A stretch of DNA of 64,000 nt from Bartonella bilalgolemi (GCF_023500045.1 NZ_JAMCOF010000004.1:62001-126000); one strand, 5' to 3'; counted from the first letter of the stretch, positions 19,679 through 32,852 are shown. Numbers and translations: made by a program. The notes: generated by a model not told the origin, from the letters alone.

Positions 19679-21076
19679 TTAACAAGATAAAACATTCAGC
19701 GCAAGACCACCCTTGCTTGTTTCTTTATAACGCTCACTCATATCATGTCCTGTCTGACGCATTGTTTCAATACAAGTATCAAGAGAAACAAAATGGCTTC
19801 CATTGCCATGTAAAGCAAGAGAAGAAGCTGTTACAGCTTTAACAGCACCCATTGCATTACGCTCAATACAAGGAACCTGAACAAGACCAGAAACTGGATC
19901 ACACGTCATACCTAAATGATGCTCAAGAGCAATCTCAGCTGCATTTTCAATCTGCGCTGGCGTACCACCCAATGCGGCTGTCAATCCCGCTGCCGCCATA
20001 GCGGACGCCGCCCCAACTTCACCCTGGCAGCCGACCTCAGCACCAGAGATAGAAGCATTATGCTTAATGATACCACCTATAGCTGCTGCTGTTAACAAAA
20101 AATTATGTATTCCCTCTCTATCTGCACCATCATGAAATTGAGTATAATAGTGTAAAACAGCGGATACAACACCAGCTGCACCATTTGTCGGAGCTGTAAC
20201 AATACGACCACCAGCAGCATTCTCTTCATTCACTGCCATAGCGTATACAGAAAGCCAATCATTTGCTAAAAGCGGTTTGTTGCAATTTTTTTTCTGGTCC
20301 TCCAACAGCTTATCATGAAGTTTTTTAGCTCGCCTTTGGATACGTAATCCACCTGGTAATTCACCTTCTTGTAAAAGCCCCCTATTAATACAATTTATCA
20401 TAGCATAAAAAATCTCATCAAGTGCAATATTAAAGGCAGCACGCTCCATTTTTGTTTCTTCATTTATACGCTTCATTTCTGCAATTGAAAAACCTGAAGT
20501 TTTTGCCATTGATAGCATTTTATCAGCCGTATCAAAGGGATATGGCACCTGTGATATTTTTAATTTCGTATTATAATCCGCACGATTTAATTCATCTTCG
20601 GTTACAACAAAACCACCACCAATAGAATAATAAACCTGCCGTAAAAGAACATTGCCTTCGGCATTAAGCCCTTCAAATGCAAGACCATTAGCATGTCCAG
20701 ATAAAATCTTTTTTCTCTCAAAAATGAGATCACTTTCTAAGTCAAAGCGATAAACAGGATGGCCTTTTGGCCACACTTTTTTTTCACGTTTAACTTGTTC
20801 AAAAAGTAATTCCATACAATCAGGATCAACAGTAGAGGCTTTTTTCCCTAAAAGTCCTAATACAATAGCCCTATCGGTAGCATGACCTATTCCTGTAAAA
20901 GCTAATGAACCATGAAGATAAACCCGAATATGAGAAATCTTAAGATGAGATAGCTGAGAAAGATTTCTTGTAATAATCTCTTGCAAAAACATATTAGCAG
21001 CTAACATTGGCCCCATTGTATGAGAACTAGAAGGACCAATGCCAATCTTAAAAATTTCAAAGACAGATAAAAACAC
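19679..21076 (-). CDS. sdaA: L-serine ammonia-lyase (iron-sulfur type)
   Basis: SdaA deaminates L-serine to pyruvate and ammonia using a [4Fe-4S] cluster. The single-chain 465-residue form has the N-terminal beta domain ([20 protein letters not shown]) and the catalytic alpha domain ([19 protein letters not shown]). The cluster cysteines lie in VGCQGEVG and [18 protein letters not shown], and the chain ends in Cys, as in the family, where the C-terminal Cys acts as an internal lid ligand. A GTG start is read. The usual imine scavenger RidA is broken in this genome segment, which is notable next to a serine deaminase. Confidence 0.95.
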   Translation of the reverse strand: MFLSVFEIFKIGIGPSSSHTMGPMLAANMFLQEIITRNLSQLSHLKISHIRVYLHGSLAFTGIGHATDRAIVLGLLGKKASTVDPDCMELLFEQVKREKKVWPKGHPVYRFDLESDLIFERKKILSGHANGLAFEGLNAEGNVLLRQVYYSIGGGFVVTEDELNRADYNTKLKISQVPYPFDTADKMLSMAKTSGFSIAEMKRINEETKMERAAFNIALDEIFYAMINCINRGLLQEGELPGGLRIQRRAKKLHDKLLEDQKKNCNKPLLANDWLSVYAMAVNEENAAGGRIVTAPTNGAAGVVSAVLHYYTQFHDGADREGIHNFLLTAAAIGGIIKHNASISGAEVGCQGEVGAASAMAAAGLTAALGGTPAQIENAAEIALEHHLGMTCDPVSGLVQVPCIERNAMGAVKAVTASSLALHGNGSHFVSLDTCIETMRQTGHDMSERYKETSKGGLALNVLSC

Positions 21077-21127
21077 CGCTCACCTCAAAATCAAACGCGG
21101 ATCTTGAGTACATGTTTTTCATTAAAA

Positions 21128-21223
21128 CTAAATTGTAAAGTAAACAAAAAAAATAACAGCCACGAACATGAACGTAGCACGTCTTGCTACCATCCAACAA
21201 TCTTTTTCTACAGCGTTTTCCAT
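21128..21223 (-). CDS. Possible 31-residue membrane peptide upstream of sdaA
   Basis: This ATG frame has a strong SD (AAGGAT, 5 bases before the ATG) and ends at TAG, 51 bases before sdaA on the same strand. The product has a charged N-terminal half (MENAVEKDCW, then RR) and a hydrophobic C-terminal half (TFMFVAVIFFVYFTI) able to span the membrane once. It could be a small oxidase-type subunit, a leader peptide or a chance frame. No family is recognised. Confidence 0.35.
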   Translation of the reverse strand: MENAVEKDCWMVARRATFMFVAVIFFVYFTI

Positions 21224-21394
21224 ATCTAATCCTTAAGGAGTAAATAATAACTCAAAACAACCCCACATCTCACTCTATGAAATATAGTAAAATAAGCATT
21301 AATACGCAATATTAAAATAAAATATAAAATGAGAAGTCTCATAAAACATTTTGTATCATGCTTTATTCTATACTCAAACAAATAAAAATGCCTA

Positions 21395-22081
21395 CTAACA
21401 TGACTGAACAAAACGCACAAAATTTTTAATCGGTTCACGCTCAGTCTCAAAATTATTCTCTGGAGCATTTGAATCACGATAACCAAGAGCCATACCACAA
21501 ATAAGACGCTGTTCGGAAGGTACTGACAAAAGTGCACATAATTGCTTATGATAATCAGCAAACGCAGCTTGAGGACACGTATCTAATCCAAAGCCACGTG
21601 CAACTAACATAATAGTTTGCATAAACATACCCAAATCAAGCCAACTGCCAATCTCCATGTCTTGATCCATCATAAATAAAAGTCCAACAGGCGCACCAAA
21701 AAATGAAAAATTCCGTGCTTGTTGGTGAATTATCTTTTCCTGCTCATCTTTTTGAATTCCAAGACTTTTATAAAGATCCAAACCAATTTTTCTACGTCGA
21801 GAAAGATAAGGCTCACGCCATTGGCGTGGATAATATTGGTATTCACGCTCCCCTTTTACACCTGATAATACCAGTTGTGAAAGTCTCTCTCCAACTTTCT
21901 GCAATGCTTCCCCTGTCAAAACAATCACTTTCCAAGGTTGAAGATTTGTTCCAGATGGAGCCCGTGCCGCAAATTTTAATATTTTCTCGATTACTTCTTG
22001 CTTAACAGGTTGATCAATGAAAGCTCGAATTGATTTGCGCGATAAAACGGATTGAAAAACATCAACAATAGAATCCTTCAT
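21395..22081 (-). CDS. Nitroreductase family FMN-dependent oxidoreductase
   Basis: The 228-residue protein has the nitroreductase fold. The FMN phosphate-binding N-terminus is SRKSIRAFIDQPV, followed by the characteristic ARAPSGTNLQPWKVIVL and the C-terminal GYRDSNAPENNFETEREP. An insert rich in aromatic and basic residues (YYPRQWREPYLSRRRKIG) is typical of the branch near NfnB/PnbA-type reductases. It probably reduces quinones or nitro compounds with NAD(P)H; the natural substrate is unknown. The SD is weak (GAGAAAGTAAGAACA before ATG). Confidence 0.88.
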   Translation of the reverse strand: MKDSIVDVFQSVLSRKSIRAFIDQPVKQEVIEKILKFAARAPSGTNLQPWKVIVLTGEALQKVGERLSQLVLSGVKGEREYQYYPRQWREPYLSRRRKIGLDLYKSLGIQKDEQEKIIHQQARNFSFFGAPVGLLFMMDQDMEIGSWLDLGMFMQTIMLVARGFGLDTCPQAAFADYHKQLCALLSVPSEQRLICGMALGYRDSNAPENNFETEREPIKNFVRFVQSC

Positions 22082-23177
22082 TGTTCTTACTTTCTCTTAT
22101 ATGAAAGATAATTTAAATACCGTTCTTCTTTTTTCCTTAATGAAACAAAATGAAAAACTCTTACACTCCTAATTTAATATCTCCAATCACTGAATAAGGC
22201 AAGCTTGTCAAGCACATACTTTACCTGCTAATCTTGTTTTTTTCTGACCTATCATAACTTTCTCTCACCAACTAAATTATATAAAAACAAGATACAATTA
22301 ATAGATCCTATATTTTAAAAATCATTTTCAGAAATTACACTTTAATGCATGCTTCAGTTACCTTTTCTTTATAAAAGAGAAAAACTAGCCAAATTTTAAC
22401 AAAATATTAAGGAGAAAATAGCGATACAGATATCATAATGCATATAAATACTCAATAAAGTATAAAATAACTTTTATTATTACAGCACCAAACCGTGTAA
22501 CATGTTCTTATTATAACATCACAAAGAATTCATTAAGAATACAGTATTTTAAAATTATCAATAAAACTAATGATATATATTTCTAGAAATCTTATTTTAT
22601 TTAAAAACCGAAATTATTAATTGCAAAAAATATGATTGTGTAGAAAAAAAACTATAAAGATATAGAATATTGAATAAAAATAAAGTACAAAGCAAAATAT
22701 ATTGTACCAAACATAAACAGAAATATGGGATCTCTTGAACGCTTATTATTTACATTATTTTGCGTAAAATCCTACCATAAAATATGATAACTAACAGTAA
22801 TTTTATGATAAGATTTCCGTGTTTACGAAATAAATAATCGTTGGATACTGTAGTCAACAATTTAATTGTCTCATACTCATTACATTGATATGTATTATGT
22901 TATTATTGAAAATACGTAAAAATCGTCCATACTCAATTTGATAACATTCCAGATCAAAAGAGAGGATAACTATCGGCAGCAATTCCAACTACTAAAATAA
23001 AACAACTAAAATTACTCAGCCCAATTTTGAGTTTAGTGCTTCTCAATCCAATTTTCGATATTTAATGTTCTATTTTACACGTGATTTCCTCTTATTATCA
23101 GTGTAAACACTAAAACAAACACCTTAAATTTGAGATAGAATTCTACTAAAATTTAGTCAAACTTATAAAACTTCAAA
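22082..23177. other. 1.1 kb AT-rich region without a gene
   Basis: No supported gene lies between the MerR regulator and the nitroreductase. An 8 bp inverted repeat (CATAAAAT / ATTTTATG, 22776-22807) and an orphan SD-like AAGGAG near 22410 with no start codon in range are visible. The length and composition suggest a decayed gene, but no residual similarity could be read. Confidence 0.6.
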
Positions 23178-23564
23178 CTAACGGTTAACTCCTAATTCAG
23201 CTAAACTCTCAAAAAAAGTCTCTTCGATACATTCTAAATCATGCAACAAATCATCAATATCACGCCGCATCTGCTGCAAATCAGTACGTTTTTTATTGAT
23301 ATCTGCAATTAATGCTTTAATTTTTTTTTCATTATCAGGTGGTTTTCTATCTATTGCTAATATATTAGATATCTCAGATAAGGAAAAATTAACCCTTCTA
23401 GCCTGTAATATTTGCTTCAATTTATAACGGTCCATTTGTGTATACAACCGCTTATACCCACGCCGAAAAGGTATAAGTAATCCTTCTTCTTCATAATAAC
23501 GCAGAGTCCGAGCAGTTATCGAAAATTCTCGCGTTAAATCACTAATTGAATAATATCCTTGCAT
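23178..23564 (-). CDS. MerR-family transcriptional regulator
   Basis: This 128-residue regulator has an N-terminal winged helix-turn-helix (YSISDLTREFSITARTLRYYEEEGLL), a second wing (RGYKRLYTQMDRYKLKQIL) and a C-terminal coiled coil (about 75-115) for dimerisation. No cysteine pair for metal sensing is present, so it is closer to the LiuR/branched-chain catabolism type than to metal sensors. In relatives such regulators neighbour acyl-CoA dehydrogenase genes. None is here, so its target is unclear and it may regulate distant genes. Confidence 0.88.
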   Translation of the reverse strand: MQGYYSISDLTREFSITARTLRYYEEEGLLIPFRRGYKRLYTQMDRYKLKQILQARRVNFSLSEISNILAIDRKPPDNEKKIKALIADINKKRTDLQQMRRDIDDLLHDLECIEETFFESLAELGVNR

Positions 23565-24029
23565 TCTAATATCTGTTCAATAAATCAACTACATTGTTAA
23601 CTAAAATGTATATGTTCTTTATCAAATCTTAGTTAGGGTTTTCTTATTGTTTTCTTTTGAAAGATGAAAAATATAAACTGAAGCAAACTCTCTAAAAAGA
23701 GTAGCTTTTTATCCGATAATCTGCTCTTTTCATCTTATTTCTTGAAAGATAATGGTCAACTACATCTATTTTATAGATTTCTCAATTTTCAATACACCAA
23801 AATAAATTTCTCTTTTTAATTACCTAAATATTACAAACGTATAGTAAAATAATAAAAATGCCGAATACTATAATGAAAAATCTTATTTGCACCAAAATTT
23901 CTTAAATCTAAGATTACCTTATAAAATTTACAAAAACACACTTATCAGAAATGCTATTCTGAATCTTAAAGCCTAATAAAATGCCTAATTTTATTTCAGA
24001 TGCTTCACGTCATTTTTTAGCATTATTAA
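23565..24029. other. 465 bp spacer between rpoC and the MerR gene
   Basis: AT-rich. It must contain the end of the rpoBC transcript and the MerR promoter. A short hairpin (ACTCT / AGAGT, around 23687-23702) is followed on the plus strand by TTTTT; no strong minus-strand terminator was found. No gene is seen. Confidence 0.55.
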
Positions 24030-27000
24030 TCATTCTACAACATTACTAGCTGTCATATTTGTTAACATAGCTTTCGCGGCTTCGCCATCACTAGATTTTC
24101 GGCGCTCATTCATAATCAAATCATCGCGAACAGTAGCAATACGACGAATTTGGGCAATCGCACCACCTGTACCTGCAGGTATAAGCCGACCAACAATAAC
24201 ATTTTCCTTAAGTCCTTGCAGAGTATCAATTTTTCCTGAAACTGCTGCTTCAGTGAGCACACGCGTTGTTTCCTGAAATGATGCTGCTGAAATAAAAGAA
24301 GGTGTCTGAAGAGACGCTTTTGTAATTCCAAGAAGTATAGGATTACCTGCTGCAGGTTTTTTACCTTCCGCAATTAGATTATCATTGATTTCATCTAGTT
24401 CAATGCGATCAACATGATCACCTGAAATATAACCAGAATCACCAGATTCAGTAATTTCAACTTTTTGCAACATCTGGCGAACAATCACTTCAATGTGCTT
24501 ATCATTAATCAAAACACCCTGTAAACGGTAAACTTCCTGTATCTCATTAACAAGATAAGATGCCAAAGCTTCAACACCTTTAATTGCTAAAATATCATGA
24601 GGAGCTGGATTACCATCAAGGATATAATCACCTTTCTCAATTTGGTCACCCTCTTGCAAGTGAAATAATTTACCCTTCGGAATTAAATATTCTATTGGCT
24701 CAAGGGATTCATCATGTGGTTCAATAATAATACGGCGCTTATTTTTATAACCACGACCAAATCGAATTGTACCACTAATTTCAGCAATAATAGCATGATC
24801 TTTTGGACGACGTGCTTCAAAAAGCTCAGCTACACGTGGCAAACCACCCGTAATATCTTTAGTTTTAGCGCTTTCCATTGGTAGGCGTGCAATAACATCG
24901 CCTGCCTTAACATAAGAACCCGGCTCAACAGAAAGAATTGTCTCTACCGACATCATATAACGGGCTTCACCACCTTTATACAATTTAGCAATAGCCTCAT
25001 TTTTCTTATCTGTATAAATAATAATCGCTGGTTTTAGCTCCGCACCACGTGGATTAGCACGCCAATCAATAACCAAACGCTTAGTAATACCTGTAGATTC
25101 ATCAGCCGTTTCAGTAACTGATAAACCATCAACCATATCTTCGAAGCCTATATAACCATCAACTTCAGTCAGAACTGGCCGTGTATAAGGATCCCACTCT
25201 GCTATACGTTGACCGCATTTTACAACATCACCATCATCAACGAAAATACGTGCACCATAACTAATACGATGCACAACACGTTCTTTGCCAGCTTCATCCT
25301 TAATTATAATAGCCATATTGCGCCCCATAACAACCAAATGGCCTTCAGAATTCCGAACCACGTTACGATTACGAATTTCTATTGTTCCCTCATAAGACGC
25401 TTCAAAATAAGATGAATCAACAACCTGTGCTGTTCCACCTAAATGGAAAGTACGCATTGTAAGTTGAGTTCCTGGCTCACCAATTGATTGAGCTGCAATA
25501 ACACCAACTGCTTCTCCCTGATTAACTAATGTTCCACGTGCTAAATCACGACCATAACACTTAGCACAAACACCAAGACGCGTTTCACATGTCAAAGCAG
25601 AACGTATTTGGACAGACTGAATTCCTGCCTCTTCAATCTTAGCAACATCAGATTCTTCGATCATTGCACCACCTTCAAGAATAACCTCACCAGAAACCGG
25701 ATGCAAAATATCAAGAAGTGCCGTACGACCAAGAATTCTCTGACCAAGAGAAGCAACAATTTGTCCTGAATCAACAATTGGCTGCATAGTAAGACCTTTT
25801 ACAGTACCACAATCAATCGCTGAAATAATAGCATCCTGAGCAACATCAACAAGACGCCGTGTTAAATAACCAGAGTTAGCAGTCTTTAATGCAGTATCAG
25901 CAAGCCCTTTACGTGCACCGTGAGTTGAATTGAAGTATTCATTAACGGTCAAGCCTTCTTTAAAATTAGAAATAATTGGTGTTTCAATAATTTCACCCGA
26001 TGGCTTTGCCATCAAACCACGCATCCCAGCCAGCTGCCTCATCTGATTAGCAGAACCACGAGCACCAGAATGCGACATCATATAAATTGAATTCATCTGA
26101 CGTTTACGACCTGTTTTAGGATCAAATTCAACTGCCTGAATACGCTTCATCATCTCATCAGCAACACGATCTGTGCATTTACCCCAGGCATCAACGACTT
26201 TGTTATATTTCTCACTTTGGGTAATTAAGCCATCACTATATTGTTGCTCATATTCCTTAGCAAGAGCTTCCGTTTCTGCTACTAAACGAGACTTACTATC
26301 AGGAATAACCATATCGTCTTTACCAAATGAAATTCCAGCACGACAAGCATGAGAAAAACCAAGCTGCATAATACGATCACAAAAAATCACTGTTTCTTTT
26401 TGCCCACAGTGTCTATAAACTTGGTCAATCATTTTAGAAATATTCTTTTTAGTCATTTCTTGATTAACAATATCAAATGAAATATTCGGATTCTTTGGTA
26501 AAAGTTCACCAATAATTAAACGACCAGGCGTTGTATCATAGAGTTTGGAAACAATTTCACCATCTTTATTAAGATCCTTAAAACGGCCTTTAATTTTCGT
26601 ATGCAAAGTGACAATTTTATTTTCTAAAGCATGATGCAACTCACCCATATCTGCAAAAGCCATTCCTTCGCCCGGTTCTTTTTCAGAAACAATTGAAAGG
26701 TAGTAAAGACCAAGAACCATATCCTGTGATGGAACAATAATTGGTGCACCATTAGCTGGATGAAGAATATTATTGGTTGACATCATCAAAACACGAGCCT
26801 CAAGCTGTGCTTCAAGAGAAAGAGGGACGTGAACAGCCATCTGATCACCGTCAAAATCCGCGTTAAATGCTGTACACACCAACGGGTGAAGTTGTATAGC
26901 CTTTCCTTCAATCAAGATAGGCTCAAAAGCCTGAATTCCTAAGCGGTGAAGCGTCGGTGCACGATTCAATAACACAGGATGTTCACGAATAACCTCATCT

Positions 27001-28241
27001 AAGATATCCCAAACTTCTGGATGTTCTTTTTCAACAAGCTTCTTGGCTTGCTTGACAGTAGATGAATAACCTTTTGCATCAAGTCGCGCGTAAATAAAAG
27101 GCTTAAATAACTCGAGAGCCATTTTTTTCGGAAGACCACATTGATGTAATTTCAATTCAGGACCCGTTACGATAACAGAGCGACCTGAATAATCAACACG
27201 CTTCCCAAGTAGATTCTGACGGAAACGTCCTTGCTTACCTTTTAGCATATCTGAAAGGGATTTTAATGGACGCTTATTTGCTCCAGTAATCACACGCCCG
27301 CGACGACCATTATCAAATAACGCATCAACGGCTTCTTGCACCATACGCTTCTCATTTCGGACAATAATTCCAGGAGCACGTAACTCAATTAACCGCTTTA
27401 AACGGTTATTCCGGTTAATAACACGTCGATAGAGATCATTCAAATCTGATGTCGCAAAACGACCACCATCTAATGGAACTAATGGACGCAAATCCGGTGG
27501 GATGACTGGAATAGTCTTCATAATCATCCATTCTGGTTTATTACCAGATTCAAGAAAATTCTCAACGATCTTAAGCCGTTTAATCAGTTTTGCCTGTTTT
27601 AATTCTGAAGTTGTTTCAGCTAATTCAGTACGCAAATCATTTGCAATTTTATCCAACTCCATCCCCGCAAGAAGCTCATAAATAGCCTCTGCACCTATCA
27701 TAGCTGAAAATTGGTCCTCCCCAAATTCATCAACAGCAAGCATATATTCTTCTTCTGATAGAAGCTGATGTAACTTAAGAGATGTCAATCCTGGTTCTGT
27801 AACAATATAATTCTCAAAATAAAGAACTCTTTCGATATCTTTTAAAGTCAAATCTAAAAGAGTAGAAATGCGACCAGGTAATGACTTAAGGAACCAAATA
27901 TGAACTACTGGAGCCGCAAGCTCAATATGACCCATACGTTCACGACGTACCCGTGAAAGAGTGACTTCTACACCACATTTTTCACAGATAATACCCTTAT
28001 ATTTCATACGTTTATATTTACCACATAAACATTCATAATCTTTAATAGGACCGAATATACGTGCACAAAAAAGACCATCACGCTCTGGTTTAAATGTCCG
28101 GTAGTTAATAGTCTCTGGCTTTTTAATTTCACCATATGACCAAGACAGAATCTTCTCAGGACTCGCAATTGAAATACGAATAGAGTCAAATGTCTGCGCT
28201 GGTGCCTGAGGATTGAAAAGATTCATGACCTCGTGGTTCAT
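24030..28241 (-). CDS. rpoC: RNA polymerase subunit beta'
   Basis: Beta' forms the RNA polymerase clamp and most of the active site. The 1403 residues start [10 protein letters not shown]; the ATG at 28241 has GAAGGAGAACAGC before it, and the longer frame upstream is discarded. Visible motifs are the N-terminal zinc site ([20 protein letters not shown]), the catalytic Mg-binding [16 protein letters not shown], the trigger-loop region [11 protein letters not shown] and the second zinc site ([15 protein letters not shown]). It follows rpoB by 169 bases and is the last gene of the macro-operon; the str-operon genes rpsL-rpsG-fusA do not follow. Confidence 0.98.
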   Translation of the reverse strand: MNHEVMNLFNPQAPAQTFDSIRISIASPEKILSWSYGEIKKPETINYRTFKPERDGLFCARIFGPIKDYECLCGKYKRMKYKGIICEKCGVEVTLSRVRRERMGHIELAAPVVHIWFLKSLPGRISTLLDLTLKDIERVLYFENYIVTEPGLTSLKLHQLLSEEEYMLAVDEFGEDQFSAMIGAEAIYELLAGMELDKIANDLRTELAETTSELKQAKLIKRLKIVENFLESGNKPEWMIMKTIPVIPPDLRPLVPLDGGRFATSDLNDLYRRVINRNNRLKRLIELRAPGIIVRNEKRMVQEAVDALFDNGRRGRVITGANKRPLKSLSDMLKGKQGRFRQNLLGKRVDYSGRSVIVTGPELKLHQCGLPKKMALELFKPFIYARLDAKGYSSTVKQAKKLVEKEHPEVWDILDEVIREHPVLLNRAPTLHRLGIQAFEPILIEGKAIQLHPLVCTAFNADFDGDQMAVHVPLSLEAQLEARVLMMSTNNILHPANGAPIIVPSQDMVLGLYYLSIVSEKEPGEGMAFADMGELHHALENKIVTLHTKIKGRFKDLNKDGEIVSKLYDTTPGRLIIGELLPKNPNISFDIVNQEMTKKNISKMIDQVYRHCGQKETVIFCDRIMQLGFSHACRAGISFGKDDMVIPDSKSRLVAETEALAKEYEQQYSDGLITQSEKYNKVVDAWGKCTDRVADEMMKRIQAVEFDPKTGRKRQMNSIYMMSHSGARGSANQMRQLAGMRGLMAKPSGEIIETPIISNFKEGLTVNEYFNSTHGARKGLADTALKTANSGYLTRRLVDVAQDAIISAIDCGTVKGLTMQPIVDSGQIVASLGQRILGRTALLDILHPVSGEVILEGGAMIEESDVAKIEEAGIQSVQIRSALTCETRLGVCAKCYGRDLARGTLVNQGEAVGVIAAQSIGEPGTQLTMRTFHLGGTAQVVDSSYFEASYEGTIEIRNRNVVRNSEGHLVVMGRNMAIIIKDEAGKERVVHRISYGARIFVDDGDVVKCGQRIAEWDPYTRPVLTEVDGYIGFEDMVDGLSVTETADESTGITKRLVIDWRANPRGAELKPAIIIYTDKKNEAIAKLYKGGEARYMMSVETILSVEPGSYVKAGDVIARLPMESAKTKDITGGLPRVAELFEARRPKDHAIIAEISGTIRFGRGYKNKRRIIIEPHDESLEPIEYLIPKGKLFHLQEGDQIEKGDYILDGNPAPHDILAIKGVEALASYLVNEIQEVYRLQGVLINDKHIEVIVRQMLQKVEITESGDSGYISGDHVDRIELDEINDNLIAEGKKPAAGNPILLGITKASLQTPSFISAASFQETTRVLTEAAVSGKIDTLQGLKENVIVGRLIPAGTGGAIAQIRRIATVRDDLIMNERRKSSDGEAAKAMLTNMTASNVVE

Positions 28242-28410
28242 GCTGTTCTCCTTCAAAGATTCTAAAACTAGCCACAATAGCTTTTTTCTTTGTTAAAGCT
28301 TTATTTAAGACCTGTTTTCATTTTTAAAATATTTTTCCATCTAATAGAAATTTCTCTATTATAATTTTATAAAAAATCAGAGCACACTATTTTAATATGC
28401 TTCCTAAAAA

Positions 28411-31400
28411 TTAACCTTCTGAATCAGATAATGCTCGTTGCGCAATAAGTTCACGCGCATCATCAAGCTCTACATTAAGACCAAGAGAACGCATCTCCTT
28501 AACTAATACATTAAAGCTTTCAGGAATACCTGCCTCAAATGTATCATCACCACGAACAACGGCTTCATAAACTTTTGTTCGACCAGCCACATCATCCGAT
28601 TTAACCGTTAACATCTCTTGCAAAGTATACGCAGCACCATAAGCCTCAAGCGCCCAAACTTCCATCTCACCAAAACGCTGACCACCGAATTGAGCTTTAC
28701 CTCCTAACGGCTGCTGTGTAACAAGTGAATAAGGCCCAATCGAACGCGCATGTATCTTATCATCCACAAGGTGATGCAATTTAAGCATATAGATATACCC
28801 TACAGTTACTGGACGATCAAAAGCCTCTCCAGTACGACCATCATAAAGCGTAACTTGTCCTGAACTATCTAAGCCTGCATCTTCGAGCATCATATTGATA
28901 TCAGCTTCATGAGCTCCATCAAAAACAGGTGTCGCAATCGAAACACCCTGCTTCATCTGAAGTGCTAGCTTAAAAATACTTTCATTATCATAGTGGCGAA
29001 CTGGTTCATTGCGATCATCATCAGGAATAAGATTTTCAATACGTTGACGCAAAGGTAATATATCTCCGGTTTCCTGATAAAGCTCTATTAAATCACCAAT
29101 TTTTTTACCCATACCTGCACATGCCCACCCAAGGTGTGTTTCAAGAATTTGACCAACATTCATACGACTTGGCACACCCAAAGGATTCAAGACAATATCA
29201 GCATGCGTTCCATCTTCAAGAAATGGCATATCTTCTACTGGAAGAATACGTGACACAACACCTTTATTACCGTGACGCCCTGCCATTTTATCACCTGGTT
29301 GAATTTTGCGCTTCACTGCAACAAAAACCTTCACAATTTTCATAACACCAGGAGGCATTTCATCGCCTCTTTGAACTTTTTCAACCTTATCCATAAAACG
29401 ACGTTGCAGTGCTTTTTTTGATTCATCATACTGCTTATGCAAAGCTTCAATTTCATTCTGAAGCTTTTCATCTTCAACAGCGAACTGCCACCACTGATAC
29501 CGTGGATACTGCTCCATTACTGTACTATCAAGAGTCTTCCCTTTGGGAAAACCTTTTGGACCTTCTATCACAACCTTGCCTGTTAATATATCTGCAAGAC
29601 GTGTATAAACACTCCGATCCAGAATTGATTGCTCGTCATCACGATCTTTAGCCAAACGCTCAATTTCTTCACGTTCAATTGCCATTGCACGCTCATCTTT
29701 TTCTACACCATGGCGATTAAAAACACGAACCTCTACAACAGTACCAAAAGTTCCAGGAGGCATTCGCATAGAAGTATCACGAACATCCGAAGCTTTTTCA
29801 CCAAAAATCGCGCGTAAAAGCTTTTCTTCCGGCGTCATTGGACTTTCACCTTTTGGTGTAATTTTACCGACTAAAATATCACCAGGATGGACTTCGGCAC
29901 CAATATAAACAATACCAGCTTCATCAAGATTTCTTAATGCCTCTTCTGCGACATTAGGTATATCTCGGGTAATTTCTTCTGGTCCAAGCTTTGTATCACG
30001 TGCTGCAACCTCAAACTCTTCAATATGAATCGAAGTAAATACATCATCAGCAACAATACGTTCAGAAAGTAAAATAGAATCTTCATAATTATAACCATTC
30101 CAAGGCATAAATGCCACAAGAACATTTCTACCAAGAGCTAAATCACCAAGATCTGTAGATGAACCATCTGCAATAATATCGCCCTTTTCTATCCGATCTC
30201 CTACATGTACGAGAGGACGCTGATTAATACAGGTAGACTGATTGGAACGCTGAAATTTCTGTAGACGATAGATATCAACACCAGACTTTGAAGGATCTAA
30301 ATCCTCTGTTGCACGAATAACAATACGCATTGCATCAACTTGATCAACAATACCACCACGTTTTGCACCAATAGCAGCACCTGAATCACAAGCAACTATT
30401 GCTTCCATACCTGTACCAACAAGAGGTGCTTCTGCACGTAAAAGTGGAACTGCTTGACGCTGCATATTAGATCCCATCAATGCACGATTTGCATCATCAT
30501 TTTCTAAAAATGGAATAAGTGCGGCAGCTACAGAAACCAACTGTTTTGGTGAAACATCCATCAAATCTATATGATCACGTGGTGCCATTAAAACTTCACC
30601 AGCATGACGACAGACAACAAATTCTTCTGTAAAACGTCCTTCTGTATCCAATGAAGAATTTGCCTGAGCTACATAGTGTTTTGATTCTTCCATAGCAGAA
30701 AGATAGATGACTTCTTTCGTCACCTTACCATCAATAATTTTCCGATATGGACTTTCAATGAAACCATACTTATTAACTCGAGCGAATGTTGCTAAAGAAT
30801 TAATCAGACCAATATTTGGCCCTTCTGGTGTTTCAATCGGACAAATACGACCATAATGCGTAGGATGCACATCGCGCACTTCAAAACCTGCCCGCTCACG
30901 AGTTAAACCACCTGGACCAAGAGCAGAAAGACGACGCTTATGAGTAATCTCTGACAATGGATTAGTTTGATCCATAAATTGCGATAATTGTGAGGATCCA
31001 AAAAACTCGCGAACTGCAGCAGCAGCTGGCTTTGCATTAATCAAATCCTGTGGCATAATCGTGTCAATTTCAACCAACGACATACGCTCTTTTATTGCGC
31101 GTTCCATACGAAGCAAACCAATCCGATATTGATTTTCCATCAATTCTCCAACCGACCGAACACGACGATTGCCAAGATTATCAATATCATCAATCTCACC
31201 ACGACCATCACGCAATTCAACTAACATCTTGACAACGGCAAGAATATCTTCTTGGCGCAAAACGCGAACTGTATCTGGACAATCAAGCCCCATACGCAAA
31301 TTCATCTTAACACGCCCAACAGCCGAGAGATCATAACGCTCTGGATCAAAAAACAATGAATGAAACATAGCCTCTGCTGTGTTAATTGTTGGCGGCTCAC

Positions 31401-32559
31401 CTGGACGCATTACTCGATAAATATCGAATAGAGCATCCTGTCGGCTTTCATTTTTATCTATTTTTAAGGTATTGCGAATGTATGCACCAACATTCATATG
31501 ATCAATATCAAGAATATTAATCTGATCAGCACCAACATCAGACAAAATCTTTAATGTTTTTTCGTCAATTTCATCTCCAGCTTCAAGATAAATCTCACCT
31601 GTTTGATAATTTACGATATCTTCTGCAAGGTAGGAGCCCAACAAATCATCTTCACTAATTTCAATCGCTTTTAGACCTTTTTCTTCTAAAAGCTTTGCAG
31701 CACGAACTGTTAGTTTTTTACCAGCTTCAGCTACAACTTCACCGCTATCTGCATCAACAAGATCAGAAACCAGTTTCATCCCCTTAAAACGATCAACTGA
31801 ATAGGAAATACGCCATCCATTCTTGGTACGTTCATAAGAAATTTTATTATAAAATGTCGATAAAATATCTGATGCATCCATACCCAATGCCATTAAAAGA
31901 CTGGTCACTGGAATCTTGCGCCGCCGATCAATACGAACATAGACAATATCTTTAGCATCAAACTCAATATCAAGCCACGATCCACGATAAGGAATCACAC
32001 GAGCTGCAAAAAGAAATTTACCTGATGAATGAGTCTTCCCTTTATCATGGTCAAAAAAGACACCAGGAGAACGATGCATCTGCGAAACAATAACACGTTC
32101 TGTACCATTAATGACAAATGTACCATTATGGGTCATTAAAGGCATATCGCCCATATAGACACCTTGCTCTTTAATGTCTTTAATATCTTTTGAACCAGTA
32201 TCTTCATCAACATCAAAGACAATTAAACGCAATATCACCTTTAATGGTGCTGCATATGTCAAATCACGTTGATGGCATTCTTCTACATCAAATTTAGGTG
32301 GATCAAATTCGTAACGAACAAATTCAAGCATGGCTGTACCGGAAAAATCCGAAATAGGAAACACCGATTTAAAAACAGCCTGCAAACCTTCATCTAAACG
32401 CCCACCCTCCGGTTCCTCAATCATAAGAAATTGATCATATGAAGCTTTCTGAACTTCAATAAGATTTGGCATTTCTGCTACTTCAGGAATCTTACCAAAA
32501 AATTTGCGCACACGTCTACGGCCATTAAATTGGGACATCATCGCTAAAGTCTGAGCCAT
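28411..32559 (-). CDS. rpoB: RNA polymerase subunit beta
   Basis: Beta forms half of the RNA polymerase active centre. The 1382 residues start [22 protein letters not shown] at 32559, with GGAGCAACA before the ATG. The rifampicin-binding cluster reads [20 protein letters not shown] followed by RLSALGPGG, keeping the Asp, His and Ser whose substitution gives resistance, so the allele looks rifampicin-sensitive. The C-terminal region contains [20 protein letters not shown] 293-base spacer with hairpins separates it from rplL. Confidence 0.98.
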   Translation of the reverse strand: MAQTLAMMSQFNGRRRVRKFFGKIPEVAEMPNLIEVQKASYDQFLMIEEPEGGRLDEGLQAVFKSVFPISDFSGTAMLEFVRYEFDPPKFDVEECHQRDLTYAAPLKVILRLIVFDVDEDTGSKDIKDIKEQGVYMGDMPLMTHNGTFVINGTERVIVSQMHRSPGVFFDHDKGKTHSSGKFLFAARVIPYRGSWLDIEFDAKDIVYVRIDRRRKIPVTSLLMALGMDASDILSTFYNKISYERTKNGWRISYSVDRFKGMKLVSDLVDADSGEVVAEAGKKLTVRAAKLLEEKGLKAIEISEDDLLGSYLAEDIVNYQTGEIYLEAGDEIDEKTLKILSDVGADQINILDIDHMNVGAYIRNTLKIDKNESRQDALFDIYRVMRPGEPPTINTAEAMFHSLFFDPERYDLSAVGRVKMNLRMGLDCPDTVRVLRQEDILAVVKMLVELRDGRGEIDDIDNLGNRRVRSVGELMENQYRIGLLRMERAIKERMSLVEIDTIMPQDLINAKPAAAAVREFFGSSQLSQFMDQTNPLSEITHKRRLSALGPGGLTRERAGFEVRDVHPTHYGRICPIETPEGPNIGLINSLATFARVNKYGFIESPYRKIIDGKVTKEVIYLSAMEESKHYVAQANSSLDTEGRFTEEFVVCRHAGEVLMAPRDHIDLMDVSPKQLVSVAAALIPFLENDDANRALMGSNMQRQAVPLLRAEAPLVGTGMEAIVACDSGAAIGAKRGGIVDQVDAMRIVIRATEDLDPSKSGVDIYRLQKFQRSNQSTCINQRPLVHVGDRIEKGDIIADGSSTDLGDLALGRNVLVAFMPWNGYNYEDSILLSERIVADDVFTSIHIEEFEVAARDTKLGPEEITRDIPNVAEEALRNLDEAGIVYIGAEVHPGDILVGKITPKGESPMTPEEKLLRAIFGEKASDVRDTSMRMPPGTFGTVVEVRVFNRHGVEKDERAMAIEREEIERLAKDRDDEQSILDRSVYTRLADILTGKVVIEGPKGFPKGKTLDSTVMEQYPRYQWWQFAVEDEKLQNEIEALHKQYDESKKALQRRFMDKVEKVQRGDEMPPGVMKIVKVFVAVKRKIQPGDKMAGRHGNKGVVSRILPVEDMPFLEDGTHADIVLNPLGVPSRMNVGQILETHLGWACAGMGKKIGDLIELYQETGDILPLRQRIENLIPDDDRNEPVRHYDNESIFKLALQMKQGVSIATPVFDGAHEADINMMLEDAGLDSSGQVTLYDGRTGEAFDRPVTVGYIYMLKLHHLVDDKIHARSIGPYSLVTQQPLGGKAQFGGQRFGEMEVWALEAYGAAYTLQEMLTVKSDDVAGRTKVYEAVVRGDDTFEAGIPESFNVLVKEMRSLGLNVELDDARELIAQRALSDSEG

Positions 32560-32744
32560 TGTTGCTCCTCGATCTTTACTGCTCAAGGTAGACTAAACCT
32601 TGATAGCTCCATGTCATCAGCCTGCATATATACAGACCAGCTCATTTGATACCCTTTTAAGTATCACTTAATTTTTATATACCTAAACAACCAATTTTCT
32701 ACTTAATTTGACTTTACTATTAGGTTGTTTAAAATACCCCCTTC

Positions 32745-32809
32745 CCTTACAGCCACTAAACTGTAAGGAAAAGGCTTTCCTCAATCAAGCCCCTTTTCTG
32801 GGTAAGGGG
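32745..32809 (-). promoter_or_regulatory. Cluster of hairpins in the rplL-rpoB spacer
   Basis: Three stem-loops lie in the transcript between rplL and rpoB. They are CCTTACAG/CTGTAAGG (32745-32768, 8 bp, perfect), GGAAA/TTTCC (32767-32780) and CCCCTT/AAGGGG (32790-32809). None has a T-run on the minus strand. In E. coli the same spacer carries an attenuator and an RNase III site that set the ratio of L7/L12 to polymerase. An equivalent role here is inference by position. Confidence 0.5.
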
Positions 32810-32852
32810 AGAGGGAAATTGATATACATCAATACTTATCAATAAAATAAAC

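Noticed and set aside
22206-22211. Minus-strand TTGACA as a -35 box for the nitroreductase gene
   Set aside because: No acceptable -10 element at 16-18 bases downstream.
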